Assembly: GCA_024305405.1 (NCBI GenBank) | Contig: JAKNDB010000092.1 | Span: forward strand, 3,255,501-3,319,500 | Source of the DNA: Dirofilaria immitis | Lineage: Eukaryota > Nematoda > Chromadorea > Rhabditida > Onchocercidae | Length of the DNA stretch: 64,000 bases | Reading direction: 5' to 3' | Shown here: positions 38,101 through 52,443 of the stretch, one piece after another | Layout of the letters: each line of letters starts with the position of its first letter | How positions within the stretch are numbered: the first letter of the stretch is position 1 | Made by a program: the position numbers and the translations under genes | Notes under the pieces: model-generated | The model's database searches: none | What the model saw: only the letters and a program-made list of their open reading frames with translations | Told to the model about the DNA's origin: nothing

Positions 38101-41100
38101 TTGCAATTCAAGTTCTTGAAGAATTATGAAAATCAAAATTTGACTTCATAAGTCAACAATCGCATGCTAAAATAAGCAAATTAATTCTGATAATGATTAT
38201 AAAAAGCTCCCAAATTATAGAATAGAAGCAAATAATAGTAATAATAAGAAATAATAGTAGAAGAATAAACGTGTCGATATGCGAATTCATAAAAAATTAT
38301 CCAAGTTCACAATTATGAAAAATGATGCTATTAAAACACATTTTATCAATCGTTGTATTATGAAATTTAAATTCTTCATTTACTGTTACTTTGACGTAAA
38401 ATTGATCATCAAATGGTTAAATTCTGATAATTTCTTGTTAAGCACTCATCATAGGGAGTAAAATATAATATTTGATCATTTAATTATTTCTGCATCCACT
38501 TTGGAATTATTTATTAAGATTCTGCATATATATTTGCTTATATACAACATAATATAAAAATTTCTTAGAGAGTGGATTCGTGGAAAGGAAAAAATCGTGA
38601 ACATTTTTTCCATTGGCAACTTAATATTTCACTTGGTATTTACATTGAAGTTTCAAATTCCAAAATCAAAAAAGCTGGAAGGTGCAAGGACATAACTCCT
38701 TATATTTCAAAAATTAGACGAAGCGATGCTTTAATCATAAAATTATTGAATGGAAACATCTTGTTGGTAAAATTGAACAGGAATCTTTAGAATGAGGTTT
38801 GAAAATGTCAAAGTGTGAAAATCATTATCATTATTGCTATCACTATCACAGTCTAGATCAATGATTGAAGAATGTTAGGGTATTCCACTATCGCATTTCT
38901 CCATTTCTATTTATTTACTCGTTCAAATAAACTGCATTATTTGTACCTACAATATCAGTTGACATAAAATGTAGAAGCATAAAGCAAAAACCAATTCAAG
39001 AATGAAGTAAAACACTATTTCACTGGGTGCAACATTGCCATCATAAAGTAAAAACTATTGAATGAAAAGCATCACTTCAGATATCGATAAATGAGAATAT
39101 AAAACAGTTTGAACAAATCCTATCGATGCTACTAAAGAACTTTTCTTCGGAAGTTAAAAAGATCACTTATAAATCAACGACACAACTTTCTTCATCCTAA
39201 AATCGCGATCCTCTTGTTTTCAACAATTTGCGAAACATTGCGTTTATATGCACAAGGAAATCTTAGAACAGTAACACTATGCCTAAGTATCAACATATAC
39301 AGATTTTTCCTTCGTCCGGCAGATGTTTTTTCGATCAGAATTTTCAGACTGGATTTTAAGCATTATGAGTTTTTTATATCTTTTAAAGCCATGTTTCAAC
39401 GATTGAAGACTTCATATCTTAAGCACTCTATGTTCTCGGAACATGACTGTTTCCAATCATCTATTCCAGTTTCTATATTCATTTCAATTTACTAATAATT
39501 TGTAAAAGACCATTTCAAATTAAGTTAGGAAAAGTTTTATATTCTTTCTCAATAACTTTTTCATATTAGCTATACAAAACTCTTTGAGCAGTAAATCCAA
39601 TAACTAAAATAATATACTAGAAAAATCAATGATCGAAGACATTTATTAGATGAAAAATGGAATGGAAAATAATGAGATTTTTACAGTTACTGTTATGAAA
39701 AGAAGGAAAGGACAATAGAAAAATACATTTATCACAGTTGATAATCGATCAATATGTTGCATCCATCTAAAACCATAACCTTTACAGAACCAAATTTGTA
39801 CTTCGTCTTTCGGTATTACGTAAACAAGTATGAGCTCAAAATTTAGCTAAAAGCCAAGCTTTTCTTGCAGAACCCTAAAAACATAAAGGATATCCTTCAT
39901 TCAAAGTTTGCTGCAATTTCTTCAAAAAAAAAACTCTGACGTGAATTAAGCATCATAAAGTGAGAAAATACCCTGCCAAATAGAAAACATACAATCAGAC
40001 TCAAAAAATGTCAAAATTTTTTTTTCAATCAAAATTCCGAAAAATTAGCGGGAAACACTTTCGACAAAAAATTTCCACAACAACACTGCCTTCAGATTAC
40101 TAAAAAAACTGAAAGAACAATAAAATATATCAGCATATTTCCATGTCACTGAAGTAAAACTTCTTATAGAGTTTACAAAACTGAAAAAAGGTGAAATTAA
40201 ATTTAAAAATTATCCCGAATAATAATTTCGGGAATCTAATCAATAAAACCCGTAGTCCATATAAATACGTAGCAAGATTAAACTTATAAATACCACATCT
40301 ATTTTAAAAATTACGAAATGAATTATTTGATATATAAACAGAAACAGGATACTTCAAGTTGATAAATAGAACTACATATTAAAGACTAAAAAAGGAATAT
40401 CAATCGTATAGCGGAATGGAAGGATCTTTCAAAATAGAACAAAGAAAAAATCGACCGATGAACTAGTGTAAAATGGCGACAATATTTTGACAAACAAATT
40501 CAAATTTTCGCCTCAACTTACAATTTATCTTATATCATTCCATAAGTTTCACAAATGTCTATATCTTAAATAGGAATGATTTTATGCTAACTCATTAATT
40601 TTAAAAATAAATGCTATATACTTTAGAAATTCCCACGAACTCAATAAAATGAGGCTAAAAATTGACTTTACACTTTTTAGAAACGCTTAGCTCAAAGTAA
40701 GTCCAAAAACTCAAACTCTTAAAATGGTTTAGGTCTGAATTGAATGCGCATGATTCTAAGGAATAAAATTTATAGGATGGGAAATGTCAGCAAAAAAAAA
40801 TTTGTAATTATAACCTCAAATCAGCTTTCAGCTAACTCATAAATCAGTCGTTTTATGAAAAACTGTATCGACTACTATATCAACAAAAAAATATATTTGA
40901 ATTCTGATACTTCCATTAGCATTAATATTCAGAATGTCTGAATATGAATTTCCTATAAGTACGCACCATCATAAGTAGATGATTTTCGCTTTCTTTTTAT
41001 CGATAGTATAATTGAAGGAGAATTAAATGGTCAATATGTCTACAACAAGAACGACATCAGATAAATTATATGTGAATCATCTACTCCTTGAACATAAATA

Positions 41101-41105
41101 ACAAG
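35143..41105. other. Gene desert, 6 kb
   Basis: No supported gene. A cluster of plus-strand frames of 60-102 codons lies at 36837-38790 (37581-37874 and 37843-38151 are the longest); they overlap in different frames, are Ile/Lys/Phe-rich as expected from AT-rich DNA, and show no family match I can defend. A 12-bp stem with a TTTT loop is present at 36027-36054. The rest appears featureless. Confidence 0.4.
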
Positions 41106-44100
41106 TCATAAAAAGGCATCGCCTTCATCATCATCATCATCATCGCCATTTGCGTTGATAGAAACAGAATGCGGTTCATCGGATATGCTCTTATCATGAA
41201 TTAACGGATCAGAATCAATATTCAGGAGTGTACACGGGTGAACTCTTGATGAGGATGGTGAAGTTTCGTTCCGAATCACTCGAACCGCTACATTTGTTGT
41301 CGAGGACGTTGCGCTACGACGAGACTTTTTGCTTTCTTCAGCATTTTAGCCTGAACATCCAAAGAACATCTAAGATGTAATTTACAACAGTTCATTCAAA
41401 TCCCGGATGAAAATATTCATTCATCATTCGAAATTGAGAATAAAAATGCACTATTTTTCATTTACCGAGATTATCTACTGCCTTCTAAACTTGAACCAAA
41501 CGCAAAACAGATTTTGAAAGTCTTCAAATAAGTATGATTAAAATCTGATTAAAGTTAGTTGTAAAATTTTCGGAACGGATCAAAAACATCAAATTATAAC
41601 TACTATTTTTCTTTGCACAATCTATTCGTTTTCAGTTTCTTCGTTTGCAGGTTCTCGCGAGTATTGCTGAACAATATTGATAGTAAGTTATAAAATTCAA
41701 AAACAAACGGAATACTTGGAAAACACATCATGTGGCATTGCCCAACTGAAATTCTTGTTAACTCCTATTACCAGAAATGAAACCTTTGCTAGAACATTGA
41801 AACCAATGCAAGCAAATGAATAGCAAATGATAAAATAATATTATCACTGAGTTAAACTGTATACAAATGACAAAAATTTCCTTAATTATTTTTCTTTTTC
41901 TTTCTTTCTTTTCTTCTTAAAAAAACTTATTTTATTTTGCAACGACAGTTGCAATATCAGTTACTATCAGCTCAATTCTAAGAATCTAAAAAAAATTACA
42001 AAGCGAGAAATAAAAACAAACTATTTAGATTAAAATTCATATAACGAAATTATTAACTCATAATTGTTGCAAGCAGGAAGCATAATTCATAAAATATACT
42101 AGCAATAATGATGGAATAATAAAAACACATCTATTTTCGATTTTAGAAATGTTCCTGCATTTCTAGAATTTAAATTACAACTGAAAATACACAAAGAATA
42201 TCAGTGTCATTTGAAAGGATACTCTTTGAAGTCCATAACTTAGAATACTTTAAATCCGCACAGATTAACATACCTTTTCAGACGTTACTTTATCGCAAGA
42301 TCAACGAAAACGACACTTATGTACAAGAATAATATATTTATAAATTGATAATTTAAGATGACGATATTTCTCGTTTCTGTATTTGTTTGTTTTTGGAATT
42401 CCACTCAATGAAAATTTATAAAAATCAAAATCTCTCAAAAGATAGAAAAAATTCTTGAAAATCCAAAATGCTTTTTACATGAAAACAATTTCCCTTGTTA
42501 CAAACTGATTGCAGGAAATAATTTTTAAGTCATATTAAAAGATAAAAGATAAGGATAATCATGTTACGATTTTTAAGCTGTAAATAATAATATTAGTAGG
42601 AATTAGCAATGGAAATAACGTCAAAAAGAATTATAGGATCCCCTTCAGCAAAGAGATTACACAATTTGAAGGTTTTTATGAAACATGCGTTCTATTTACT
42701 ATCTTATGTGATTTGATAAGTACCAGAAGTCTTGGTAGCTTGATCTCTGTTTTTTATGACAAATCAAAAATATCTGCAATATTATATGAACATTACAACT
42801 ATCAAAAGGTTATGAATTTTTCACCAAGTCTTCAAAGTTTACATTTTAGAAAACTAAAATAAATTAGAGACAAGAAAACTTGAAACGAAAATGTAATTTT
42901 CAATTATATATGATCCAATATAATTATTTAGAGCTATGATTCAAATAAGAGAAAATTACAAAAAAGTTAAAACACACATAATAATAAATAAAACCATAAA
43001 AGAAAAGAACGAAATATTACAAAGGTTTCATTTCAATATCGCCATCAATTTAAAAGTTTCCTAAAATTCAAAGAACTCATTTCTTTCCCATTCTATACAA
43101 CATCATTACATGCAAACAAAAATTAAAGGAAGTCCTTACTTTAAGGGCAGATTTCAAAATCGTTATAGTACCAGGTGGTTGTATGTGTGGCTCACCGTCT
43201 ACTTGAACTGGCCACTCTTCATGTGTTGTGATTCGTATCTGCAAGAAAGGATGATCGTTGTAAAAACATTTAAATACCGAAGAAAAGTTTTAAATTCGAA
43301 ATTGATAGTCATATTCTAAAACAGTTGAGTGTATGCAAATATTCCTAATTCCCTAAGAAGCGTAATATTTTTGAGCAGGCGATATATTAATTACAATAGC
43401 GATCAATTTTTTCCCACTAGGTTTCAAAAATTCTCGTTTTCACAGAAAATCATGTGATTAGAACTATTAACATTTGTCTAATCAATAAGTGAATAGAATA
43501 ATTTGATATGCAATCGATTCTAAGAAAGGTTATACATAATCGTAATTAACATAATATCGCGCCATCGTTTCTGCGGAATGATGAATAAGTCGATAATTTT
43601 AGTCAAAAAAGTAGGATAAGAAAATAGATATTTCTTCAATGAAAAAATTAACTTACGCTTCCTCCTTGAGCGATTCTTATACCGGCAGATAGTTTGGACC
43701 GAATAAGGCCTAGTCGAGAAACATCTGAGATACCAACCACCTACAAATAATAATTTTATAAGAGCCTGTTAAGGGCAACAACAATTTCCATCTGGAGAAG
43801 AGGAAGTCATAAATCGATTTTCTCCTAATAAAATTTTTAACAAAGTAATGAAACAAATAAAACAAAAATTTTTTTCCGAATGCTACAATCATAAAATGAG
43901 AAAAAATGTACATAAATTATCTTTTTATAACTAATAAGATTTATAAAAAGTATAAGAAAAAAGTTAAACGATAATCTTGCAAATAATGAGAGGAAATCAA
44001 ATTAAAGAGAAAACTCACTTCAAGTAGTCCATCGTAATGTGTTGGCTTTTGAAATTGTCCTTCTTCTTTTGCTGTCCCCAAGGATTTGCTCCACTTCCCA

Positions 44101-47100
44101 ACTTAAACTGCTTATACTTGTATAACAAAAATCGTTCTACTTCATACTTCAGTATTACTGAATTTAACAAGTTAAACTACATATGTTTAAATACAAAAAT
44201 TCAAAATCATCTCGCAAAGTGGAAGAGATAGTCAAAAATAAAATTATCTTCTTATAAATGATTATAATTCACCAACGAATAAGAATTTATTTAATTCATT
44301 CTTTATTCCCTCCTTCCAGTGAATCCGCACAGGTCTCACAAAAAGAAAATTAAGGAAAAATTGAAGACAAACTTTCATACCTTAGTAAATTTAAAACAAT
44401 AATACCCTCTATGCAGGGCAATTCAATTATTTTACCATCCACTTCTAACTCAACTCGTTTCCAAAGATCTTTACATGTCCTTTCAAAGAACGCTTTTTGT
44501 AGACCAATTTTCACATACTGTGTTTTGTTAAACAAACGTGAACTGAATTTTTCAGGATTCGCATCCCTCTGAAATAATATTTTATACATCAAAGAAAATT
44601 TTTTTATTGCAATGAAAAACAAGATACCGCTGAGGAAAGAAAAATCCAGAAAATAATAAACCACTGACAATCCAGCTAAATCTAGTAAAGGCCCTGAAAT
44701 CTTTATTATGCTGTTATCACCTTATCAAAACCACATGAAAATTTTTGCCTTATTTATTAATTATCCTGAACTAAAGATATTATGACTTTCTATGAAACAA
44801 ATAACTTTAATCTCATTAAAAAATGTAAACCAGTAAAATCCTAACCTTATTATGAAATTGCAAACAGACATCCGCATCGATTCCAATTCCAAAGTAATTA
44901 TTCATTATAATCATGGAAGTTTGATCCTCGGGATTGCTCATCATTTGTTCTGTATCGGGACTTGGTTCAACACTAGATGTTGTTGGCGGTTGTGAACGCT
45001 CTTCCTCATGAAAAACTACTGCCCACCTACAATCTCTAGTTTAATAATCTCGAAATGACTGCAAATATTGATCTAACTCTCGTTGAATTTTCCCTAGATC
45101 AAATTATGTTCTGTCTGAAAATGAAAACTGGTAACAAAATATTTCCAATACAACTTTAAAATCAATAATTCAAAAACAATTTCTACCTATCTAAGCGTAC
45201 TTCTTCAGCCTCAATAACATCTCGAAGAATATCTGTTGGATTCTCTTCACTACTGTAACCACCACCCCATCGTAAAACTCTTGCCAAATCATTACCGGTA
45301 CCTAATGGCACAATACCACACGGTGGAGAAAAACATGCAGCATCCTGAAAAAATTTTTTAAAGTAATAATTCCTGAAACTGCAAGTGAAGATTTCATAAA
45401 ATTCGAACATTTAGTTTTCCATAATTTATTTCTTACCAATAAGGTAATAAGAAGAGTAACCTGTTTAGCAATATCTAAACATTGCAACACCCAACCAATT
45501 GTACCATCGCCACCGCAGGCCAAAATCTTATATTTTGGGACATTTCGGAAAAACATACAAACTAAAATCACGATAATGCGATGGAAATCTATAAAATGAG
45601 TAACCAAATTCGTCTTCATGTTACTTTGCTTGTTAATAAAAACAAGCTCTTCCAATACTAGACAAAAAAATATATTATATGATGAAAAAACAGAAATCAA
45701 AGAAGTGTTTACCCAACTAATGGACCGCCCTTTAATACATCGAATACTTGGAAAGGATTCAACAATCGCCTGAATGCTTTGATTAATTCACTACCCTGAC
45801 AACCACCACTTTTAACATTCACAAGTACTAAAAGAGGTTCGCAATCCGATGATAACATATGGGGCTGAAAAAATCCCTGAAGAGGAAATAAAATTCTATG
45901 AAATTAACTTATTTTAACCAAAAACTGAATAATTAATAACGAGGTGGAATAGAGCCTTTGCTTCTCTAAATAATGCAATAGCGAAAATGTATGATTTCTT
46001 GACACGTGTGCTACAAATATGGGTTCAGTACTAAAAATGAAAACTAAGTTATGGTAACCGAATGCTCAGTATTTATCTAACTGAATAAAGCAGATAGATT
46101 CTAAGTCAATAACAAATTTACCATAGCTACCTGAACATTAGGAAGACAAAGCACTATTAATTTCTTCTCTTCGTAAACTGCATTCTGGAGGCGCTGCACA
46201 GCCGACGTTGCAGCTTTGCTGTATTAAATGTAATTACCAGTGAGCCATATTCGAAATATATTGGTCCAATAGCAGTGAAAGGTTTTTCTTAAAATTAAAG
46301 TATAATTTATAAGAAAGAGAATTTTGACCGGAAGCGTTGAAATCACCTCATCTTTTCTTTCCATTTCCTCTTTCATTCCAGAATCTATCCTCACTTAATT
46401 CGCGGGAAAACATCTAAGGCTTGCCTTTAGGATTAAATCAAGTTTTAGTTTTATCTCGACAATATACAAAGAAAATATAACGTTTGATGTTTGCAGTAAA
46501 ATATAAAAAAGGCGAACAACATAATACGCACCAGACTTTTCTAACCAAAAACAAGTGATAACCTTTAGCTCCCAATAGTCGTAAAAGTATTCTTTCATAT
46601 TGTCTTTGAGCCAATGAGAGTGGTAAATTGCCAACAAAAACAGCGTGATCATGAGGATCGTCCTTCTCTTGTATATAAAAACGAACAACATGATAACGTC
46701 GTAATGAATCCTAGAATTTGGAAAAGAAAAAATGAAATAAGAGAGAAAAGATTACCGTTCTATTAGCCTTCCAGAAAACGTAATTATAGCTTATCTTATT
46801 ATTACTGCAACATGAAGCGTGAGACTATCCTCTTTTCGGGTAGAAAATATGCAAAAAGTCAGGAAAAATCATTTAAGACTATACTTTTCTTAAATTTCGC
46901 ACAAGCTGTAACATATTTTCTTGTGAATTAGCAGTTCTTTCAGCAACACCACGATCGAGCGAAACTTCAATTAAATTGTAACGATTAGCTGAATTCCGAT
47001 CCAACCCAAAGCGATCCAATGCCTCCGCTATTGCATCTTGCACCAATGTTTCTTTTGTAACAGATAGCGAGCAAAACGTTAGCGGTACTCTGTAAAAGAA

Positions 47101-50100
47101 AGCCAATTTCTTCTTACTTAAGTTTATTTTAGAGCTTTTAAGAATGAAGATTTCTCAGAAGAATTAAGAGATATGCTAGTTTTAATTCAATCTAATAAGC
47201 TTAAAACACACATGCTTCTATTGATTAATTCGCACTCCTGAAGGATTCCAAAAAGCATTCTGTTGATAAAAATAAGTTCAAATCAAATCATACGAATAAA
47301 AGCTATGGACAAAAAGTGCACCTGACACAAGTATAGTTTTCTCATATTTAATTATATGTGAGTATATTTAAGTTTATTTCATCCAACTTACCATGTAGAC
47401 TCATCACATTAATCCAATAATTAATTTGGATGATATGAATCGCATAAGTTATCCCATTCACTAATAATTAATAGTTAAAACATAAAAATTGGAAAGAAAT
47501 TTTTTAGCTAATAACCGTAACAGTAAATCATTTTAATTGACAAATCATTAAAATCTACCTAAGCCAACCACCATATAATTTAACAACTGCTTTTTCAGGA
47601 TCATCTCTATAACGAAGGAAAATTTGTGCACGACGTCCTTCCGGTCGCCGAACATTTCTCAGTGGTAACGGATCTTCAAGCAATTCTTCCTCGCCACCTG
47701 GAAAAAGTTTTAAATTTCTCGACAGTAAAATTGATCTAATTGTTACATGATAACTAATCGAATTCAGAAGACCGTAAGGAAAATACTGAAAAATATCTTG
47801 AATACTGCATTTACATAAATTATTAAAAATACTTACTATCATTAAGCAGTTGCGTGATATAATAACAGTTAGGATTGTCATTGATATGAAATCTCCTGAG
47901 TGCCACATCCTAATATAAATTTTATATGCAAATGTATTTTTGTAGAAACTTTATTTTTTCATTTGATCTATCGCCATTAAAAGAAATAAATGAATTAAAA
48001 ATTGACAACACTATAAGGAGCGTAATTCAGAGATGAAAGCATTCTACTGAGTACTCTGTTTGATAAATTAACTTCCCTTTTATCCTACCAGTGTTAAAAA
48101 ATGATAATAAGATGCAATATAGAAATTTAAAGAGCGAAATATTAATGTACTCGTATTTGCTGAATCGAGGCTGCCTTTGGCACAATGGCAGTGCGATATA
48201 CACATTTTCTGAGAGAACTATTGCCATCAAAAATACGCAAAATTTCGTAGTCTTCTTTTTCTTTTGTATCATCCGATAAACTCGATAGCGAATCTTCTGG
48301 GTGTGTTTTTACTGGTGATGATGCTGGAATTCAGAAAATAGTAAGAAACTAGTAATCCTTTTCGATAAAAAGATTAAAATTTTGAAAGTGCTCTGAAACA
48401 TCTTAGTATGTGAACTTTATCAGAAAGAAGATCCCTCACTTGCAACGTTTCTACTATTATTAGACTAAAGAACATTTTACTAAAAAATCACTATGAAAAA
48501 AATATGGGACGAATTTTGAAATCCATTGAGAAAAAAGATATACGTTGCTGATTGAAACCTTCTAGATGAGTTCCCTGAATATTAAGCAATTGTTTCATTG
48601 GGAGTTCTGTCCTTGGAATAGTTAATGCATTGGGTGGCAAAATGATTTTTTTCAAAGCACCAAAGTCACATTCAAGAGACATTTGACGGTAACAGATAGC
48701 ATGAGCCTGAAAATCAATAAAATATTTTTCTGGAGCAAACTTTTTAACATCTACAATCTTTCTACATTTCCAATTTTTTATGTCAACGTTTTTTTTCTCT
48801 CTGTAAATCATTTAATTTTATCATGTTTCACAAATTTTTCTTTGATGATAGTTTCTAACTGAAATGGCTTTAACCATTTCAGTTAGAAACTATTTCCACT
48901 TTGGGAAATTTCCACTACTTCCTACCAGACCTTTAAACAGCGCAGGTCACAAAACGTTGTTTTGCTAAAGGATTCTAAACAATCTACACATATAGTAATC
49001 AGAAAAACTAATCAGCATTACGGCAAACGGAGAGAACTTGCTGATTTTATTTATTTAACAATTCATAAAAGCTTACCGTCGCAGAGCACCAGCCGCATTT
49101 CATACCAGCCAAGCATTCGTATGACCAGCAAGCTTTTTGCATACAACGCACTTGGAATCACGCGGTATATTGCCTTCCCTCATATGATGGTGCTGCACTT
49201 GTTTGTTCTAAAAGAACAGAAATAATATGACTGCTTATTCCTGAGATGGATCTATAGAGAAATTTTTGGTTCTGCTTTCTTTTCTCTAAACATTATCAGG
49301 AAAATTGAAACATGCCCAATTTTTCCTATATACATATACATGATAAATTTAAAATAATATTTAAGAGAAAAACTGAAGTCAAACAAATTGTATAAAATAG
49401 AACAAAGATTTTGCGACAATATTTTTGGAAGCAAAGTTTAAATTTAAAAGTTCTGAAGTCTCGACTTAATTCTTCACAGCAATTTAAACGCTTAATAAAT
49501 ACAATTCAGGAGTAATTAACAGACATATTTAATAATCATAGTCTGATTTAGTAGCTACTTTTTCCGGAAACATTTTTACTTTGAGATCATTTATTATTAC
49601 TCAGATGGAAACTTCAAGAAAGAATTTATATCAAAAACTAAGATTTGCTCAATAAAGTAAAAATTCAACTCATCAAAATATTTAAAATTCAAAAATTCGA
49701 GATTATGACATCTCGGTTATTTTGTGATAAATTTGGCTGCTTTAACAAACAGAGAGAAAATCCACAAAACAATTTTAGAAGAAAAAAGTCATCACCCTGG
49801 TTTTGCTAATCTACTTGTCTCTTGATTCTTGGGCTCTACGAAGAGCTTTATTTCTGTTTGCTAGAAAAAATGTTATTCATAAATTTATGTTAAAATCATC
49901 AAGATTACCTCATCTTTTTACTTATACATTATGCGCTGAGTTGAAATAATCAATCCTTTTGGACTCGAAAGCAACTTAATCAGTAAATCACACACACTCA
50001 GTTTTCATCTTTTTTTTTATAAATTCTCAATACATGTAGTACTAGTAGCTCATAGATTAACTCCTTGTCCATCAACATATTAGTTACTGTTTTGCATCAA

Positions 50101-52443
50101 TTTATGAAATATTTCTACATTATTCAGTAAAATTATGATTCTTTTCACAGCATTCGACAGAAAAAGGCAACAACTTTTCAAATTTCTTTTAATGTTTGTA
50201 TTCCAAATTAAGAAACGAAAACAAATCCATATTTCAGATCATCTGGATTTTTTTCTCCTTGTATTCAAAATATTTTATCATATGGAGTACATACTACTTT
50301 ACTAAACCTCCAAAAATTTTATCTAGCAAGTTTTATTTTGACAACTGAACAATGTCATTAAATTGCAACACTTGATTTCAGAATTATTGAAACGAGCTTG
50401 TGAATTAAAGCAGTAAATCATAAAAAATCTTTCCAGCAAAATTTTAATTCTTATTTAGAAGAAATTGTTCCATCTTTAAAACATTATAGAATTTCAAAGA
50501 ATCTAGAATTTGGATATTATAATGACAGATATTAAGTGAATGATAAAGTGAGCACAAAAGAAGAAACATACCTTATCCAAATTAGGTACATACGTGGCAG
50601 CTTCCTTGCAATCACTTACTGCTAAATCATGACAATCAACGTGCACATAATATTCGCAAACTATAAGATAAACAAATAATGAATGCATAAAATTTTAAAT
50701 GTCTAATACGAAGAATTAGGAAACCTCCATTTATTATAATTAGAAGGTGTATGGATTCATAATTTTTCTGTAGGAAATACAACGAAGAATAGAATGAATA
50801 GCTTACTATATACTTTGCTTCTTGAATGATTCTTGATATCAACATATTATTAGATAATATAGCCAAATTCAGATTTGCATTTTGTTCATCTTTTCGTCAT
50901 TATAAAATTCCAAAAAGAAAGTTTCACAAATTTTACTTTAATGGAACGAAAAATCAATCAGCGAAAAACTCTGTCTAGTTAATTGACACTTTCGGAAATC
51001 TTTAAATTTCCATAGCGAATTCGTACTTATCCAGAGATTATTCAGGAACTACTAACAAACTTTATAATGTATTTTGCAAAATGCAAAACGTGACTTAAAA
51101 AACAACTTACCCTCACATTCAACGGCCACTGAATCATCAGTTTTTTACGACAAACGCAGCAAAACCTTCGTTTGATATGTGACGGTTCAGACCACGTGTG
51201 AGCGACTGGATTCTATAAAAAGGGTCCAAACATCAATGAGATATGTGAAACCCACACAAAACTTTAAAGATTAGAAAACATAAAATTTGCTATGAATTTC
51301 CGTATTCTTATTTAATTTTGGCGAATGAAGATTCGCCTACGAAAAAATTAGATCCACAATAGTTCTAACCTTTATCAATTGCAAAGCGACGCCGCTACAA
51401 AATGAAACAACTGTTTTCATACACTTGTCGTGACATATAAAATTGCAAACTGAAAAATTTGTTTTTTGAATAAGAGATTTTTGTGAGGTGAAATAGACCG
51501 TTGTGATATGGAAAAAGAAACAAACATGAATCATCATAAAAATTTTATACTTCTGGAACTAGGCATACTTAGGAACTAGTTTCCATTAATTGACTACTGA
51601 ACTGCGACTGCATTCAATAAATATGTTTCCTACCCAAACGTATATATCAATAATGAAGTGAAACATAATCATTTTTAAAAGAAAAACTTCCGAAAAACTT
51701 GGGAAAAGGAAATAAAAGATTCTGCTACGCAATTAAGTTTTAGTTTAACTCGAACTTAGATTTTGGAATTAGCAGTGTATTTGGAATTAGCAGTGTATTT
51801 GCTTTTTAAAGTTATGGTATCTTCCAAAAGATTCAAATGCTCTTTAATTCTAGAAATGAGGAGCATACTTTCCTCGTTGAAAAAAATATTGAATTAATAA
51901 CATTTATAACAAACCCTCGCAAGCATATCCTTGTGTTAGCATTCCCCATATTTTGTCACAACAATGATGACAATATGTTGGTTTGCCGAATGTTTTGCGA
52001 ACAAAATAATGGCCGTGATCACGGCCAACTGATAACTAATGTTGCATCAACGTTGTGTCCTTCTGCTGCCATACTATCAATATTCGTTATGCACATACAT
52101 TTCGTTATTTCTCAAATTTAAATTTCAATTATTGTCGAAATTTAAAACTAAAATTCACTGCACTAAATTCCCAAATAATCAGTACACATCGATTCCATCA
52201 CTAGAAAACAATAACTCAGCATGCGATGATAACTTGAAATCATCACATAATTTCATTCTTTCAATCTGCATATTAGCATGCTGCAATAAGAACAGGAAAA
52301 TAAATAATCTATTTAGGATAACATAAAATCTAATCACCTTTGAACAATCATGAATGCACATGCAAAATAAGTAAACGATTTGCAACTAACGATTTTACCA
52401 TAAGTGTCGAATTCCTCGTCCCATGATTAAATCGAACGGCCAT
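41106..52443 (-). CDS. dgk-1: Diacylglycerol kinase theta
   Basis: Phosphorylates diacylglycerol to phosphatidic acid, ending DAG signalling at membranes; C. elegans DGK-1 dampens neurotransmitter release. Exons in order: 52443-52399, 52035-51915, 51449-51370, 51212-51111, 50660-50572, 49207-49077, 48706-48559, 48323-48151, 47909-47837, 47697-47559, 47089-46885, 46710-46563, 46287-46131, 45864-45713, 45561-45461, 45344-45187, 45026-44846, 44568-44381, 44101-44019, 43740-43657, 43238-43140, 41350-41106. Corrected length is 968 residues, close to the family. Domains: three C1 zinc fingers (about 20-240; first has [15 protein letters not shown] and CNFICHDKC), the theta-specific [19 protein letters not shown]-like region (240-535), catalytic domain with [13 protein letters not shown] and [18 protein letters not shown], accessory domain ([16 protein letters not shown]), and an acidic Asp-run tail. 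Single-base breaks: 51141-51146, 49134-49138, 46215-46217, 45549-45553 (one extra base), 44097-44099, 44067-44070 and 41326-41330. Confidence 0.95.
48848..48893. repeat. Perfect 20-bp inverted repeat, 6-base loop
   Basis: ATAGTTTCTAACTGAAATGG, loop CTTTAA, then its exact reverse complement. It lies in the DGK intron between the exons ending 49077 and starting 48706. It could be a small foldback remnant or a structured RNA; nothing in the flanks shows a mobile element. Confidence 0.9.
51763..51798. repeat. 18-bp perfect tandem duplication
   Basis: TTGGAATTAGCAGTGTAT occurs twice in direct succession, in the DGK intron between exons 2 and 3. The two copies are identical. Confidence 0.9.

Noticed and set aside
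37581..38151. Two overlapping plus-strand frames, one with a VPKNGNCM stretch slightly like OTU proteases.
   Set aside because: The catalytic Cys context and the order of conserved blocks do not fit, and composition is AT-driven.
45936..46027. Possible extra DGK exon on the minus strand ([20 protein letters not shown]).
   Set aside because: The flanking exons 46287-46131 and 45864-45713 already join in phase and match the family without it, and its own phase does not fit.
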